A stretch of 64,000 nucleotides of DNA, from the NCBI GenBank assembly GCA_947476465.1, contig CANJQN010000003.1:1-64000 (forward strand). Reading direction: 5' to 3'. The notes under the pieces were generated by a model, which saw only the letters and a list, made by a program, of their open reading frames with translations, was not told the DNA's origin and made no database searches. Shown one piece after another: positions 1 through 10,266 of the stretch. Numbering within the stretch: position 1 is the first letter of the stretch; every line of letters begins with the position of its first letter. Both the position numbers and the translations under genes were made by a program. This stretch comes from Comamonadaceae bacterium (lineage in GTDB: Bacteria > Pseudomonadota > Gammaproteobacteria > Burkholderiales > Burkholderiaceae_C).

Positions 1-78
1 CAGCGCGCTGGCGATGCAACTCGATCACCTTCAACAACCAACCAGATCGATTAACCTTCAACCCCCAGGACTTCCTAA

Positions 79-3000
79 TCACTGGTACGGCGGTAGGGGG
101 CAGGTCATCCTTTGAAAGTCGACCCAGAATTCTCTGGAAACTCCGGTCCTTTCATTCAAGACCTCATGGTCGTCCGTTACCGTGGCACGGAGTTCGACCA
201 GGGCATTCTGGAAAGCGAGGTCGAGGTATTCCTTCTTGATGGCGTCGTATACGCCCGAGCTCAGCGGGTCTGCGGGGACTGAATCGTTGGCAGGCAATAC
301 CGTGAGCGCCTGTTCGAGATGTGCCTGCCTGCGATCGAGGGGAATGCGCCTGAACTCATCCGCAATGACGGACTTGGCATGCCCCCTCGGGTCTGCCGGG
401 GGCGGGTTGATGTCCCTCAGGCGGGCGAGGGCGCGCTCGCGCACTGCGTCGCGCAGGTCTGGCTCCGCGTTAGCGCCGGGCCCTGGGGCGATTGCGCGGA
501 AGCTGTCGACATACAAGTGGGCTGCGGCTTGCGCGGTCGCGGGGAGCTCGGTCATGCGCATGTCGAATGTGAAGTTGCGCAGGGCGACCCCTGATCCGTC
601 GTTCTGAATCTCCATTTCCAGGCCCATGTGGATGTGGCTGTTTTCGGGATCGAGATCGATCACATCCGCGTCGCGTTTGACGTCGCGGCAGTCGTCTTTG
701 CGAACGCTCATCCTGACCATGGTGGAGCCCTGGCCCGGCACGATGGTGACTTCGGTCGCCGCGTCTCTCACATCCGCCTGCGCGCGCTCGCCGAACTGAT
801 GCCGCAGGGGGCTGTCCGGGTTCGCGTTCAGGTACTCCCCGACGATGGCCCCGAGCACTTCCTGCGTCATGAAGCGCGAGGTGAACCGCAAGCCGCCGGC
901 GCCAAGTTCCTGCGTGAGACGTTCGGTGATCGTCAATGGCGCAGCACCGCCCGCGCGGCCGCCAGCGGCCACGGCTTCGTGGAGGGCCTCCACCTGGCCA
1001 TTGCGCTCCAGCCTGATGGTGGTGCGTACCAAATCCCTTTGGGCCTGACCCGCCACTGCGGATGCGGCGCCATCACCCTGCTTTTCCGCATGGGCCGAGG
1101 CGAGCATCTCGTTGAGGGTCGACTGCATGTGTCGGTGCAATCCACCGTCGTCGGTGGGCACGCCGTGGGCAATGCGAATCCCGCAGACCTGCCGTAGCGT
1201 CGCGGCTGCGGCCCGCAGGCGATCGTCGGAGATCGGTTCGGTCGGGGTCAAGTCGAAGCCCTTGAGATAGGCCTTGAGGGAATCGAGCCTGTCACCGAGC
1301 GCTGATCGCTCTTGCTGTCCTGCCGGCTTCGAGATCGTCGCGAGAAGGGCCGCCAGGTCTTGCGCCACCGCACGTGCTTCTTCGGTCAAGGCAGAGCCAT
1401 CCATTAGCACCTCGGCCATGCGCTCGGTGCGCCAGATCGCGGTGGCGACCGGTGTGCCCAGCAGCCGGTGGATCCGGTGGCTCACCGATTCGGCTTGTGC
1501 GGCATCCGCCAGCGCGCGCAGAACCAGCTTTGCTGTGTCTGGCGTGAACGGGGCCGCCAATGCGTTGACCGCGCTTCGCAGCTGGATGGTGCAAGTTTCC
1601 TGCGAGTCGACTTGATACGCTCTCAAGCGTTCTTCGACGCACGCCTGTGCATTGGCGCTCGGGTCCGCTTGGCCCTGCGACTTTCGCTCGCCCACTGGAG
1701 GGGCAAAGACAGCCAGCCCCGTCAACGCATGGTGAAGGCCCTCTATTTCCCGGACGTCTTCAAGCGCATCGAAATGGGCGACCAACTCGTCAGGGGCTGA
1801 GCGCAACGACGCTCTAAGTGCATCGATCTCGTTCTGGACGGCCTGCCGTCGTGCGTTGGATACCCGGGGATCGGCGAGGGTGGACGGAACCACCTGCGCG
1901 ATCTTCTTGAGCGCGGCGCTGAGCGCTTGGGTAGCCCCGGGTTCTTGAGGCCTGCGCCACTTCTTGGCGGATTCGACGTGTGATGACACCTTGCGCAGCT
2001 CTTTGCAGGCGTTCATCACGCCACCGAGCCCACGCTTGAACAGCGCCAGTTCCGCAGGGGGTGGCGCCGACGGATCAGGTTTGGCGAAAAGAACGGTCTG
2101 GAACTTGTCGAGGTCACTCAGTGAAAACTGCTCCAAGGCGTCGGCCATGAAGGCTCTGGCGATCTGCTCGTCATTCGCCTCGGGCAGGCTCGACAGCAGG
2201 TTCAATAGCGGCTTGAGCGTGGTGAGCGCTGTGGAAATTTCGCCTGCGTTGGCAGACACCAGGGCCTTGGCCAACGCCTCGCCCTGCGCAGGTACAAGCT
2301 TCGACCCTGCCGCACTGGCAATGATGTCGGCGGTCGCCTGCTTCACCAGCGCCTTGGGAAGATCCGACTTCATGCCACCGATCCGCCGCGCCAGCACGGC
2401 GGCTTGCTCGACTCGCGTCGCCGCGGATTGTCCATCGGTGGGCAACTTCTCCAGCAGGGACTTCAGCTGGTTCACCGCTGTGCTCAGACGCTTTTGGGTG
2501 ATGGTGTCGAAGATGTCCTTCGTTTTCGCGGCCCCAAACACGGTGGTGCAAGCCTCGCGCAACTGACCCCAGGTGCTCTCAGGCAGGTCAGCGATGCCCT
2601 CAGATTTAGCCTTGATGGCGGCAAGCAGGGTTGCCTCGCCTTGCTGGAGCACGGCGGAAAGTGTCTGGCCGATGTCCGCCTGCCGCGCCTGGGCATAGGC
2701 AATCACGTCCTTGGCAAGCACATAGGCACTCTGCGCGCTGTTGGCGGTGTGCAGCAGCTCCTTGAGTTGCAATTCACCCCGCTGCAAGGGCCCGCGCTCC
2801 GCAGCGGCGACGCCCAAGGTGTCGCGGATTTCCTCGCAGAACGCCACTGCGCCCGGGGTGAGGGTGTGATCGCTCAGCAGGAGCAGGTTCATTGCGTGCA
2901 CGAGTTCGGCCGGCTCTTCGGCGGCGAACTTCCCGGTGCCAGTCAGCTGCGCCAGAAGGGTCGACTTGAGCAGATCGGCGTTGAGAGCGCTTTGCGCCCA

Positions 3001-3507
3001 GCGTTCGTCGGGCGCGGTACCCCGAAAGCGAAACTGCGGCAGGGGGCGGCTGACGGCGGCGTCGCGAAAAGACAATGCCGCGCGATTGAAGATCTGGCTG
3101 AGCTTCTTCGCGGCTTCGGTCGCCTTAGGGCTTGCAAGTTGGGCGGCGCGTTGATCTTTCTTGCCCGGTGGGGGAAGCAAGTCGTCCGCCAAGCCAGAGA
3201 TCCTGGACGCGTTCTTGAGGGCCTGCAGGCTCAACTCGACACTCTGATTCGCGGCTGCGCCATTGCGCTGGCCGAGGGCGTCGCCGCCGATGAGCTGCGC
3301 CACGCCACGCTGGATGAGGGACTTTGTTTCGGCCGCCTTGCGCCACGGATCCGAGAGCCAAGCCTGCGCGTCGCGGACGGTCTGGGCCATGGAAGGCGGC
3401 TTCTTGCCGCCCTTGATGTCCGGCATGTCCGCGACGCGGGTGCCTTTCTTCTGAGCGAGCTGCGCATCGACGGACGAGGGCGGCGAACTCCCGATCGTGC
3501 TGGGCAT
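79..3507 (-). CDS. Very large uncharacterised, mostly helical protein
   Basis: I do not recognise this 1142-residue protein. It is rich in Ala, Leu, Gln and Arg, reads as long amphipathic helices over roughly its first 900 residues, and has a more mixed C-terminal part. I see no signal peptide, no clear membrane segment and no catalytic motif. The frame is open to 3624, but the ATG at 3507 has a good ribosome site (AAGGA about 6 nt upstream on the minus strand), so I start there with MPSTIGSSPPSS. That Ser/Pro-rich start and the size resemble type III secreted effectors of plant-associated beta/gammaproteobacteria, but no Hrp-type promoter box was found. Effector, toxin or structural coil protein are all open. 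It is divergent from the rimP operon. Confidence 0.75.
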   Translation of the reverse strand: MPSTIGSSPPSSVDAQLAQKKGTRVADMPDIKGGKKPPSMAQTVRDAQAWLSDPWRKAAETKSLIQRGVAQLIGGDALGQRNGAAANQSVELSLQALKNASRISGLADDLLPPPGKKDQRAAQLASPKATEAAKKLSQIFNRAALSFRDAAVSRPLPQFRFRGTAPDERWAQSALNADLLKSTLLAQLTGTGKFAAEEPAELVHAMNLLLLSDHTLTPGAVAFCEEIRDTLGVAAAERGPLQRGELQLKELLHTANSAQSAYVLAKDVIAYAQARQADIGQTLSAVLQQGEATLLAAIKAKSEGIADLPESTWGQLREACTTVFGAAKTKDIFDTITQKRLSTAVNQLKSLLEKLPTDGQSAATRVEQAAVLARRIGGMKSDLPKALVKQATADIIASAAGSKLVPAQGEALAKALVSANAGEISTALTTLKPLLNLLSSLPEANDEQIARAFMADALEQFSLSDLDKFQTVLFAKPDPSAPPPAELALFKRGLGGVMNACKELRKVSSHVESAKKWRRPQEPGATQALSAALKKIAQVVPSTLADPRVSNARRQAVQNEIDALRASLRSAPDELVAHFDALEDVREIEGLHHALTGLAVFAPPVGERKSQGQADPSANAQACVEERLRAYQVDSQETCTIQLRSAVNALAAPFTPDTAKLVLRALADAAQAESVSHRIHRLLGTPVATAIWRTERMAEVLMDGSALTEEARAVAQDLAALLATISKPAGQQERSALGDRLDSLKAYLKGFDLTPTEPISDDRLRAAAATLRQVCGIRIAHGVPTDDGGLHRHMQSTLNEMLASAHAEKQGDGAASAVAGQAQRDLVRTTIRLERNGQVEALHEAVAAGGRAGGAAPLTITERLTQELGAGGLRFTSRFMTQEVLGAIVGEYLNANPDSPLRHQFGERAQADVRDAATEVTIVPGQGSTMVRMSVRKDDCRDVKRDADVIDLDPENSHIHMGLEMEIQNDGSGVALRNFTFDMRMTELPATAQAAAHLYVDSFRAIAPGPGANAEPDLRDAVRERALARLRDINPPPADPRGHAKSVIADEFRRIPLDRRQAHLEQALTVLPANDSVPADPLSSGVYDAIKKEYLDLAFQNALVELRATVTDDHEVLNERTGVSREFWVDFQRMTCPLPPYQ

Positions 3508-3648
3508 GAGCGTCCTTGCGGTTCTTGGGGCCGGACTTGCCGGCCGCCATGAGGTCAAAAGTACTGGCCCGCCGCGGGCGCAGGCCTTGGCTCGGTAGTA
3601 ACCCACGGGTGAGCCAGGTTCCATAGAGAACTAAAGCTGCGCGCAGCG

Positions 3649-3677
3649 TTGAAATGGGCAATTGCCCAGAGTACAAT
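3649..3677 (+). promoter_or_regulatory. Sigma-70 promoter of the rimP-nusA-infB operon
   Basis: A -35 box TTGAAA (3649-3654) is followed after exactly 17 nt by a -10 box TACAAT (3672-3677). Both are close to consensus and at ideal spacing. Transcription would begin near 3684, about 75 nt before the rimP start. It is the best promoter I can see in the window and lies in the divergent gap with the large unknown gene. Confidence 0.75.
3655..3668. promoter_or_regulatory. Perfect 14-bp palindrome in the promoter spacer
   Basis: TGGGCAATTGCCCA is perfectly self-complementary and sits entirely between the -35 and -10 boxes of the rimP promoter. A dimeric repressor bound there would block RNA polymerase, so it is a candidate operator. 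No regulator can be assigned. Confidence 0.5.
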
Positions 3678-3696
3678 CCGCAGTTGACGACCAAAC

Positions 3697-3726
3697 CGGG
3701 CGGTTTACTCTCCGCCCGTTTTTTTT
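3697..3726 (+). terminator. Intrinsic terminator/attenuator in the rimP leader
   Basis: CGGGCGG (3697-3703) pairs perfectly with CCGCCCG (3712-3718) across an 8-nt loop and is followed at once by eight T residues. This is a textbook rho-independent terminator only about 15 nt after the predicted start site and before rimP. It would therefore act as an attenuator of the operon or end a very short RNA. NusA, encoded in the operon, stimulates pausing and hairpin termination, so autoregulation is plausible (inference). Confidence 0.7.
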
Positions 3727-3759
3727 GGCCGATCGCTTTTGCAAGGAACACAGATCTCA

Positions 3760-4335
3760 GTGGCGCTACCGGACATCGTCGGACAAATCGTGACAGGGCT
3801 GGGCTATGAGCTGATCGAGATCGATCGCTCTACCGGCGGCCTGCTGCGCGTCACGATCGATCTGCCGTGGTCGCCGGGGTCTGAGTTGTTCGTGAATGTC
3901 GAGGATTGCGAGAAGGTGACGCGCCAGCTGCTGTTTGCCCTGGAAGTGGAAGAGATCGAATACAAGCGGCTCGAGGTGTCCTCGCCCGGTATCGATCGTC
4001 CGCTGCGCACCGAACAGGATTTTGAGCGCTTCGCCGGTGAGGAGATCGACGTCACCCTCAAGGCGCCCATGGGTGCCGCCGCCGCAGGGCAGGTGGCGGC
4101 CAACCGCAAGAAGTTTCGCGGCACGCTCGAGCGTGCCGACGGCGGCGGCTGGCAGATCACCTGGAGCGATGAGACGCCGGTCAAGCCCGGCCAGAAGGTC
4201 AGCAAGAAAAGGGAGCCGGCGCCGGTGCAGGCACTGGGCTTCACGCTCGATGAGCTCAGGGAAGCCCGGCTCGCGCCGGTGGTGGATTTCAAGGGGCGCC
4301 GCCCCAGGCAAGTTGCAGGAGAGTCGGGAAAATGA
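3760..4335 (+). CDS. rimP: Ribosome maturation factor RimP
   Basis: RimP binds the 30S precursor and assists late maturation of the small subunit. The N-terminal domain is recognisable from the [12 protein letters not shown] stretch and from [10 protein letters not shown], the family signature for the first half; the C-terminal SH3-like barrel follows. I start at the GTG at 3760 (VALPDIV), 12 nt after an AAGGA site, giving 191 residues; an in-frame TTG at 3739 would place that ribosome site inside the gene. It contains a low-complexity [11 protein letters not shown] linker. It overlaps nusA by ATGA, the usual first step of the rimP-nusA-infB operon. Confidence 0.93.
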   Translation: MALPDIVGQIVTGLGYELIEIDRSTGGLLRVTIDLPWSPGSELFVNVEDCEKVTRQLLFALEVEEIEYKRLEVSSPGIDRPLRTEQDFERFAGEEIDVTLKAPMGAAAAGQVAANRKKFRGTLERADGGGWQITWSDETPVKPGQKVSKKREPAPVQALGFTLDELREARLAPVVDFKGRRPRQVAGESGK

Positions 4336-5828
4336 ATCGCGAAATGTTGATGCTGGTCGAAGCGATCTCACGCGAGAAGAACGTCGAGCGTGACGTGGTG
4401 TTCGCCGCGGTCGAATCGGCCCTGGTCCAAGCCACCAAGAAGCTGTACAAGGGCGAAGTTGACCTGCGTGTCGCCATGAACCGCGACTCCGGCGAATACG
4501 AGACCTTCCGCCGCTGGCTGGTGGTGCCCGATTCCGCCGGCCTGCAAAACCCCGATGCCGAAGAACTGCTGATGGACGCCATCGAGCGCGTTTCCGACGT
4601 GGAAGAGGGCGACTTCATCGAAGAGCCGATCGAGTCGGTGCCCATCGGCCGCATCGGCGCCATGGCCGCCAAGCAGGTCATCCTGCAAAGAATCCGCGAC
4701 GCCGAACGCGAGATGCTGCTCAACGACTTCATGTCGCGTGGCGACAAGATTTTCGTGGGCACCGTCAAGCGCATGGACAAGGGCGACATCATCGTCGAGA
4801 GCGGCCGCGTCGAAGGGCGCCTGCGCCGCGGCGAGATGATCCCCAAGGAAAACTTGCGCAACGGCGACCGGGTCCGCGCCATGATCATGGAAGTCGACCT
4901 CACCCTGCGCGGCGCCCCCATCATCCTGTCGCGATCGGCCCCCGAGTTCATGATCGAGCTGTTCCGCCAGGAAGTGCCCGAGATCGAGCAAGGCCTGCTG
5001 GAGATCAAAAGCTGCGCCCGTGACGCCGGCTCGCGCGCCAAGATCGCGGTGCTCTCGCACGACAAGCGGGTCGATCCCATCGGCACCTGTGTCGGCGTGC
5101 GCGGCACCCGCGTCAATGGGGTGACCAACGAGCTGGCTGGCGAGCGTGTCGACATCGTCCTTTGGTCCGAAGACCCCGCGCAGTTCGTGATCGGCGCGCT
5201 GGCCCCGGCCAACGTCAGCTCGATCGTGGTCGACGAGGAAAAGCACGCCATGGACGTGGTGGTCGACGAGGAGAACCTCGCCATCGCCATCGGCCGCGGC
5301 GGCCAGAACGTGCGCCTGGCTTCCGACCTCACCGGCTGGAAGATCAACATCATGGACGCCAACGAGTCGGCCCAGAAGCAGGCCGAAGAGACCGGCTCGA
5401 TGCGCGCGCTGTTCATGGAAAAGCTCGACGTCGACGAGGAGATCGCGGACATCCTCATCTCCGAGGGCTTTACCAGCCTGGAGGAAGTGGCTTACGTTCC
5501 CATCCAGGAGATGCTGGACATCGAATCGTTCGACGAAGACACCGTCAACGAGCTTCGTGCCCGCGCCAAGGACCAGCTGCTCACCATGGAGATCGCGCGC
5601 GAGGAAAGCGTCGAAGAGGTCTCGCAGGATCTGCGCACCCTCGAGGGCGTCACGCCCCAACTGATTGCCACGCTGGCTGACGCCGGCGTCCATACCCGCG
5701 ACGAGCTGGCCGATCTGGCCCTCGACGAACTCACCGAAATGACCGGGCAGAGCCCGGATGAGGCCAAGGCCCTGATCATGAAGGCTCGCGAGCACTGGTT
5801 CACCACCAGTACCGCGGCCCAAGAGTGA
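4332..5828 (+). CDS. nusA: Transcription termination/antitermination factor NusA
   Basis: NusA binds RNA polymerase and nascent RNA and controls pausing, termination and antitermination. The 498-residue protein has the N-terminal polymerase-binding domain (about 1-125), an S1 domain (about 137-195), two KH domains (about 235-345, including [13 protein letters not shown]), and two acidic C-terminal helix-hairpin repeats (about 360-420 and 437-480) typical of proteobacterial NusA. Start and stop overlap rimP by 4 nt, implying translational coupling; infB follows after 23 nt. NusA autoregulates its operon in Escherichia coli, and the leader hairpin upstream offers a possible site for this here (inference). 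Confidence 0.97.
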   Translation: MNREMLMLVEAISREKNVERDVVFAAVESALVQATKKLYKGEVDLRVAMNRDSGEYETFRRWLVVPDSAGLQNPDAEELLMDAIERVSDVEEGDFIEEPIESVPIGRIGAMAAKQVILQRIRDAEREMLLNDFMSRGDKIFVGTVKRMDKGDIIVESGRVEGRLRRGEMIPKENLRNGDRVRAMIMEVDLTLRGAPIILSRSAPEFMIELFRQEVPEIEQGLLEIKSCARDAGSRAKIAVLSHDKRVDPIGTCVGVRGTRVNGVTNELAGERVDIVLWSEDPAQFVIGALAPANVSSIVVDEEKHAMDVVVDEENLAIAIGRGGQNVRLASDLTGWKINIMDANESAQKQAEETGSMRALFMEKLDVDEEIADILISEGFTSLEEVAYVPIQEMLDIESFDEDTVNELRARAKDQLLTMEIAREESVEEVSQDLRTLEGVTPQLIATLADAGVHTRDELADLALDELTEMTGQSPDEAKALIMKAREHWFTTSTAAQE

Positions 5829-5851
5829 TGTGATGGGAGGCACCAGAAACT

Positions 5852-8710
5852 ATGTCCAGTACGACCGTCGCTGAGTTCGCAACCGAGCTCAAAAAATCTC
5901 CCGACATCCTGCTCGAGCAGTTGCGTAGCGCAGGTGTGGCCAAGTCCGCGCCGACCGACGCGCTGTCCGACGCCGACAAGCAAAAGCTCCTGGGCTATCT
6001 GCAGGCGGCTCACGGCACCGCATCACCCGAGCGGCGCAAGATCACGCTGACCAAGAAGTCCACCAGCGAGATCAAGCAGGCCGACGCCTCCGGCAAGGCA
6101 CGCACCATCCAGGTGGAAGTGCGCAAGAAGCGCACCTTCATCAAGCGTGACGAAGGCAGCGACACCGCCGTTGTCGAAGCGCCGGCCGCCGAGGTGCCCG
6201 ACGAGGCGCCCAGCGCCGAGGACGCCGACCTTATTCGCCGCGAAGAAGAAGCGCGCCGCCAGGTCGAGCTGCTCGGTCGCGAGGAGGAAAGCCTGGCGCA
6301 AGAGCGACGCCAGCGCGAGGAAATGGAACAGCGCGAGCGTGACGCCGAAGCCCGTGCCGCCGCCTATCTGGCCGCCGGGGAAGCGCGCAAGGCGCAGGCT
6401 GCTGTCGTGCAGCAAGAGGCCAGCGCCGAAGCCGCCGTCGCCGCCGACGCCCGCATCAGCGCGCTGGCGGAAGTCCGTGCCAAGGTCGACGCCGAATCCA
6501 AGGCCCGTTCCGACGAAGAGTCGGCCCGCGCCCGCGACCTCGACGAACGCCGCCGCAAGGCCCAGGCCGAAGCCGAGGCCATCCGCGCCATGATGGCCGC
6601 ACCCAAGAAGGTGCTGGTCGCCAAGAAGCCCGAAGAGCCCAAGCCGGTCGCCAAGCCGGCGGCCGAAGCCGCGCGCCCCGCCGCCAAGGGCACCCTGCAC
6701 AAGCCAGCCAACACCGGCCGTCCCCCGTCGACCACGGCCGCGGCGGCGCCTGGCGCCGGCAAGGAAGTCAAGTCGGCCAAGCTGTCGTCCAGCTGGGCGG
6801 GCGATGCCGCCAAGAAGAAGGCCATTCCGACCCGCGGCGACGCCTCGGGCGGCGTCGGCCGCAACAACTGGCGCTCCGGCCCGCGTGGCCGCCGTGGCAG
6901 CGACCGTACTCACGACCGCGAAGACCATTCGCAGGCCGCACCGGTCGAAGCACGCGTGATCGAAGTCCACGTGCCCGAGACCATCACCGTCGCCGAACTG
7001 GCGCACAAGATGGCGGTCAAGGCGGGGGAAGTGATCAAGGCGCTGATGAAGATGGGCCAGATGGTCACCATCAACCAGCCGCTGGACCAGGACACCGCCA
7101 TGATCGTGGTCGAGGAAATGGGCCACAAGGCGGTGGTTGCCGCCCTGGACGACCCGGAAGCCTTCACCGACGACGACGTCGCCAGCGTCGAGGGCCCGGC
7201 CCTGTCGCGCGCCCCGGTGGTCACCGTCATGGGCCACGTCGACCATGGCAAGACCTCGCTGCTGGACTACATCCGCCGCGCCAAGGTGGCGTCGGGTGAA
7301 GCCGGCGGCATCACGCAGCACATTGGCGCCTACCACGTCGAGACGGCACGCGGCATGATCTCCTTCCTGGACACCCCTGGCCACGAGGCGTTCACCGCCA
7401 TGCGTGCCCGCGGCGCCAAGGCCACCGACATCGTCATCCTGGTGGTGGCGGCTGACGACGGCGTCATGCCCCAGACCCGGGAAGCCATCAAGCACGCGAA
7501 GGCGGCGGGCGTGCCCATCGTCGTGGCGGTCAACAAGATCGACAAGCCGGGCGCCAACCCCGAGCGGGTCAAGCAGGAACTGGTGGTCGAGCAGGTCGTG
7601 CCCGAAGAGTACGGCGGCGAATCACCTTTCGTCAGCGTCTCGGCCCTCACCGGCCAGGGCGTGGACGACCTGCTCGAGCAGGTGCTGCTGCAGGCCGAGG
7701 TGCTGGAGCTCAAGGCCCCGGTCGATTCCCCGGCCAAGGGCCTGGTCATCGAAGCCAGGCTGGACAAGGGCCGCGGCCCCGTGGCCACGGTGCTGGTTCA
7801 GTCGGGCACCCTCAAGGCCGGCGACGTGGTGCTGGCGGGCCAAACCTTCGGCCGCGTGCGCGCCATGCTCGACGAGAACGGCAAGGCCACCAAGGCCGCC
7901 GGTCCGTCGATCCCGGTGGAGATCCAGGGCTTGTCCGACGTGCCGCAGGCCGGCGACGAGTTCATGGTGCTGTCCGACGAGCGCCGCGCTCGCGAGATCG
8001 CCACCTACCGCGCCGGAAAGTTCCGCAACACCAAACTGGCTCGCAAACAGGCTGCCAAGCTGGAGAACATGTTCGCCGACCTGGGTTCGGGCGAGGTCAA
8101 GACCCTGCCGATCATCATCAAGGCCGACGTTCAAGGCTCGCAGGAAGCGCTGGGCTCTTCGCTGCTCAAGCTGTCGACCGAAGAGGTGAAGGTTCAGCTG
8201 GTGTATTCCGGCGTGGGCGGCATCAGCGAATCGGACATCAACCTGGCCATCGCCTCCAAGGCGGTGGTGATCGGCTTCAACGTGCGGGCCGATTCCGGCG
8301 CGCGCAAGCTGGCCGAGAACAACGGCGTGGAGCTGCGCTACTACAGCATCATCTACGACGCGCTCGACGAGCTGAAGGTGGCGATGTCCGGCATGCTGGC
8401 CCCCGAGCAGCGCGAGGAAGCCCTGGGCACGGCGGAGATCCGCACCGTGTTCGTGGCCTCCAAGATCGGCACGGTGGCGGGTTCGTACGTCACCTCCGGC
8501 CAGGTCACACGCAACTGCAAGTTCCGTCTGCTGCGCGAGAACGTGGTCATCTATACCGGCGAAGTCGAGTCGGTGCGCCGCCTCAAGGACGACGTGCGCG
8601 AAGTCAAGGAAGGCTTCGAGTGCGGTATCAAGCTGCGCAACTACAACGACATCAAAGAAGGCGATCAACTCGAGTTCTACGAAGTCAAGGAAATTGCTCG
8701 CACCCTCTGA
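5852..8710 (+). CDS. infB: Translation initiation factor IF-2
   Basis: IF-2 is the GTPase that brings fMet-tRNA to the 30S subunit and promotes subunit joining. At 952 residues it is long because of a charged Ala/Glu/Arg/Lys-rich N-terminal linker (about 80-370) between the first IF2N domain (1-50) and the second. G-domain motifs are intact: GHVDHGKT near residue 460, DTPGHEAF near 507 and NKID near 561, then EF-Tu-like and C-terminal tRNA-binding domains. It lies 23 nt after nusA. Internal initiation to give a shorter IF-2 isoform, as in E. coli, is possible but cannot be shown here. Confidence 0.97.
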   Translation: MSSTTVAEFATELKKSPDILLEQLRSAGVAKSAPTDALSDADKQKLLGYLQAAHGTASPERRKITLTKKSTSEIKQADASGKARTIQVEVRKKRTFIKRDEGSDTAVVEAPAAEVPDEAPSAEDADLIRREEEARRQVELLGREEESLAQERRQREEMEQRERDAEARAAAYLAAGEARKAQAAVVQQEASAEAAVAADARISALAEVRAKVDAESKARSDEESARARDLDERRRKAQAEAEAIRAMMAAPKKVLVAKKPEEPKPVAKPAAEAARPAAKGTLHKPANTGRPPSTTAAAAPGAGKEVKSAKLSSSWAGDAAKKKAIPTRGDASGGVGRNNWRSGPRGRRGSDRTHDREDHSQAAPVEARVIEVHVPETITVAELAHKMAVKAGEVIKALMKMGQMVTINQPLDQDTAMIVVEEMGHKAVVAALDDPEAFTDDDVASVEGPALSRAPVVTVMGHVDHGKTSLLDYIRRAKVASGEAGGITQHIGAYHVETARGMISFLDTPGHEAFTAMRARGAKATDIVILVVAADDGVMPQTREAIKHAKAAGVPIVVAVNKIDKPGANPERVKQELVVEQVVPEEYGGESPFVSVSALTGQGVDDLLEQVLLQAEVLELKAPVDSPAKGLVIEARLDKGRGPVATVLVQSGTLKAGDVVLAGQTFGRVRAMLDENGKATKAAGPSIPVEIQGLSDVPQAGDEFMVLSDERRAREIATYRAGKFRNTKLARKQAAKLENMFADLGSGEVKTLPIIIKADVQGSQEALGSSLLKLSTEEVKVQLVYSGVGGISESDINLAIASKAVVIGFNVRADSGARKLAENNGVELRYYSIIYDALDELKVAMSGMLAPEQREEALGTAEIRTVFVASKIGTVAGSYVTSGQVTRNCKFRLLRENVVIYTGEVESVRRLKDDVREVKEGFECGIKLRNYNDIKEGDQLEFYEVKEIARTL

Positions 8711-8818
8711 TCGACGATACGGGGTCCATTGCGTCAAACATCCGGTTTTGGCCGCCTTGCCGTACAACACGTACTGTCTGCGGCGGCGCGCCAAGCCCTG
8801 AACCCCGTCTCGTCGATC
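8709..8818. repeat. Nested inverted repeat between infB and rbfA
   Basis: A 16-nt arm (8709-8724, GATCGACGATACGGGG, overlapping the infB stop) is complementary with one mismatch to 8803-8818. Inside it GCCGCC (from 8751) can pair with GGCGGC near 8781, and GTAC...GTAC closes the centre. The transcript would fold into a long stem just before the rbfA ribosome site. No T-run follows, so it is not a simple terminator; RNA processing or stability is more likely. Confidence 0.6.
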
Positions 8819-8835
8819 CGGCGACGTAATCAAAA

Positions 8836-9213
8836 ATGCCAAAAAGATCATCCACCCCCAATCGCGGCTTCAAGGTCGCGGACCAGATCCAGCGCGATCT
8901 GGCGGAGGTGATCGCGCGCGAGTTGAAGGACCCGCGCGTGGGCATGGTCACGATCCAGGCCATCGAGGTCACACCCGACTACGCCCATGCCAAGGTCTTC
9001 TTCAGCCTGCTGGTGGGTGACCCGCAGGAGACGCAAGACGCCCTGAACCAGGCGGCGGGGTTCCTGCGCAACCACCTGTTCAAGCGCCTGCACATCCACA
9101 CCGTGCCCACGCTGCACTTCCATTTCGACCGCACCACCGAGCGTGCGGCCGACATGAACGCGCTGATCGCCCGGGCGGTCGCCTCGCGTTCCAAGGAAGA
9201 AAAAGGCCAGTAG
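8836..9213 (+). CDS. rbfA: 30S ribosome-binding factor RbfA
   Basis: RbfA is a small KH-fold factor needed for 16S rRNA 5'-end maturation and cold adaptation. The 125-residue product matches family length, and the segments [36 protein letters not shown] cut at family boundaries, and [12 protein letters not shown] are characteristic. It follows infB after 125 nt that can form a nested hairpin, and its TAG stop touches an in-frame ATG of the next gene. Position between infB and truB is the standard proteobacterial order. Confidence 0.95.
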   Translation: MPKRSSTPNRGFKVADQIQRDLAEVIARELKDPRVGMVTIQAIEVTPDYAHAKVFFSLLVGDPQETQDALNQAAGFLRNHLFKRLHIHTVPTLHFHFDRTTERAADMNALIARAVASRSKEEKGQ

Positions 9214-9236
9214 ATGGACAGCGCACGACGGGCACC

Positions 9237-9296
9237 GGGCGGTCGCGCCGCCCGGCCGCCCGAAGGCGCGACAGCCCCCTCGGGGGGCAGCGAGTT
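9237..9296. repeat. GC-rich dispersed palindromic repeat before truB
   Basis: This stretch holds GGGCGG...CCGCCC and CCCCCTCGGGGGGCAGCGAG, hairpin-forming sequence of a kind scattered between genes in Comamonadaceae genomes. A related block appears between guaB and guaA. It sits between the rbfA stop and the likely truB start. Confidence 0.6.
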
Positions 9297-9303
9297 ACAC
9301 GCA

Positions 9304-10266
9304 GTGAACGAGCGTGGGGGTAGAGTGCGCCGCCCCGTGCACGGGGTGCTGTTGCTGGACAAGCCGCTGGGCCTGTCCAGCAATGACGCATTGCAGAAAG
9401 CCAAATGGCTGCTGCGGGCCGAGAAGGCCGGCCATACCGGCACGCTCGATCCGCTGGCCACGGGCGTGCTGCCCTTGTGCTTTGGCGCGGCCACCAAGTT
9501 CAGCCAGTTGCAGCTTGAAGCCGACAAGGCCTATGAGGCGGTTGCCGTGCTGGGTGTGCGAACCACCACCGGTGATGCCGAGGGCGAGGTCATCGAAACG
9601 CGCGAGGTCCAGCCGGTGAGCGCCGAACGCCTGGCGCAGGTGCAAGCGCAGTTCACCGGCCCGATCCGCCAGGTGCCCCCGATGCACAGCGCGCTCAAGA
9701 AAGACGGCAAGCCCCTGTACGAGTACGCCAGGGCCGGGCAGGAGGTCGAGCGCAAAGCGCGCGGCGTCACGATCCATGAGCTGCGCATCGAACCCGGCGG
9801 GCCATCAGCCGAGGGCCGGCCCACGCTGAAGATTTCCGCCCGCGTGAGCAAGGGCACGTACATCCGCACGCTGGGCGAAGACATCGGCACGGCACTGGGC
9901 TGCGGGGCGCACCTTTGCGCGTTGCGGCGCATCGCCACCGGGCATTTCGAGGTGGCGCAGTGCGTGACGCTGCCGGCGCTGGAGGCGATGACCGAGGTGC
10001 AACGCACGGCCCTGCTGCTGCCGGCACAGGCCTTGCTCGACGGTCACGCGCATGTCACGCTCGACGACGAGAATGCCGGGCGGTTCTTAAGCGGCCTGCG
10101 CCGGCGCGGCCAATGGCCCGACAACGAGGCCGTGGCCGTGTTCGCGGCCGCCGATTGCCTTTTGGGCACGGCGCATGTGAAGGCCGGCGAATTGATTCCG
10201 GGGCGTCTGCTGAGCCCCATCGAAATCCAGCAAATCCTGCGTTCCCAAGAACCACAGACCCCATGA
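9304..10266 (+). CDS. truB: tRNA pseudouridine(55) synthase TruB
   Basis: TruB makes the universal pseudouridine 55 in the T-loop of tRNAs. Seen here: the [19 protein letters not shown] opening, the catalytic motif [15 protein letters not shown] with its Asp nucleophile, and the C-terminal PUA-like region. I choose the GTG at 9304 (320 residues, MNERGG...RRPVHG) because family members begin about 10-15 residues before RPVHG; the in-frame ATG at 9214, directly after the rbfA stop, would add 30 residues encoded by an intergenic repeat. The gene overlaps typA by ATGA. Confidence 0.93.
   Translation: MNERGGRVRRPVHGVLLLDKPLGLSSNDALQKAKWLLRAEKAGHTGTLDPLATGVLPLCFGAATKFSQLQLEADKAYEAVAVLGVRTTTGDAEGEVIETREVQPVSAERLAQVQAQFTGPIRQVPPMHSALKKDGKPLYEYARAGQEVERKARGVTIHELRIEPGGPSAEGRPTLKISARVSKGTYIRTLGEDIGTALGCGAHLCALRRIATGHFEVAQCVTLPALEAMTEVQRTALLLPAQALLDGHAHVTLDDENAGRFLSGLRRRGQWPDNEAVAVFAAADCLLGTAHVKAGELIPGRLLSPIEIQQILRSQEPQTP

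Noticed and set aside
3508..3650. Hrp-type (PIP box) promoter for the large unknown gene
   Set aside because: No TTCG-N16-TTCG pair was found in the upstream region; the effector idea rests on composition only.
9915..10262. N-terminal extension of TypA
   Set aside because: The open frame overlaps truB; TypA similarity begins at the ATG at 10263.
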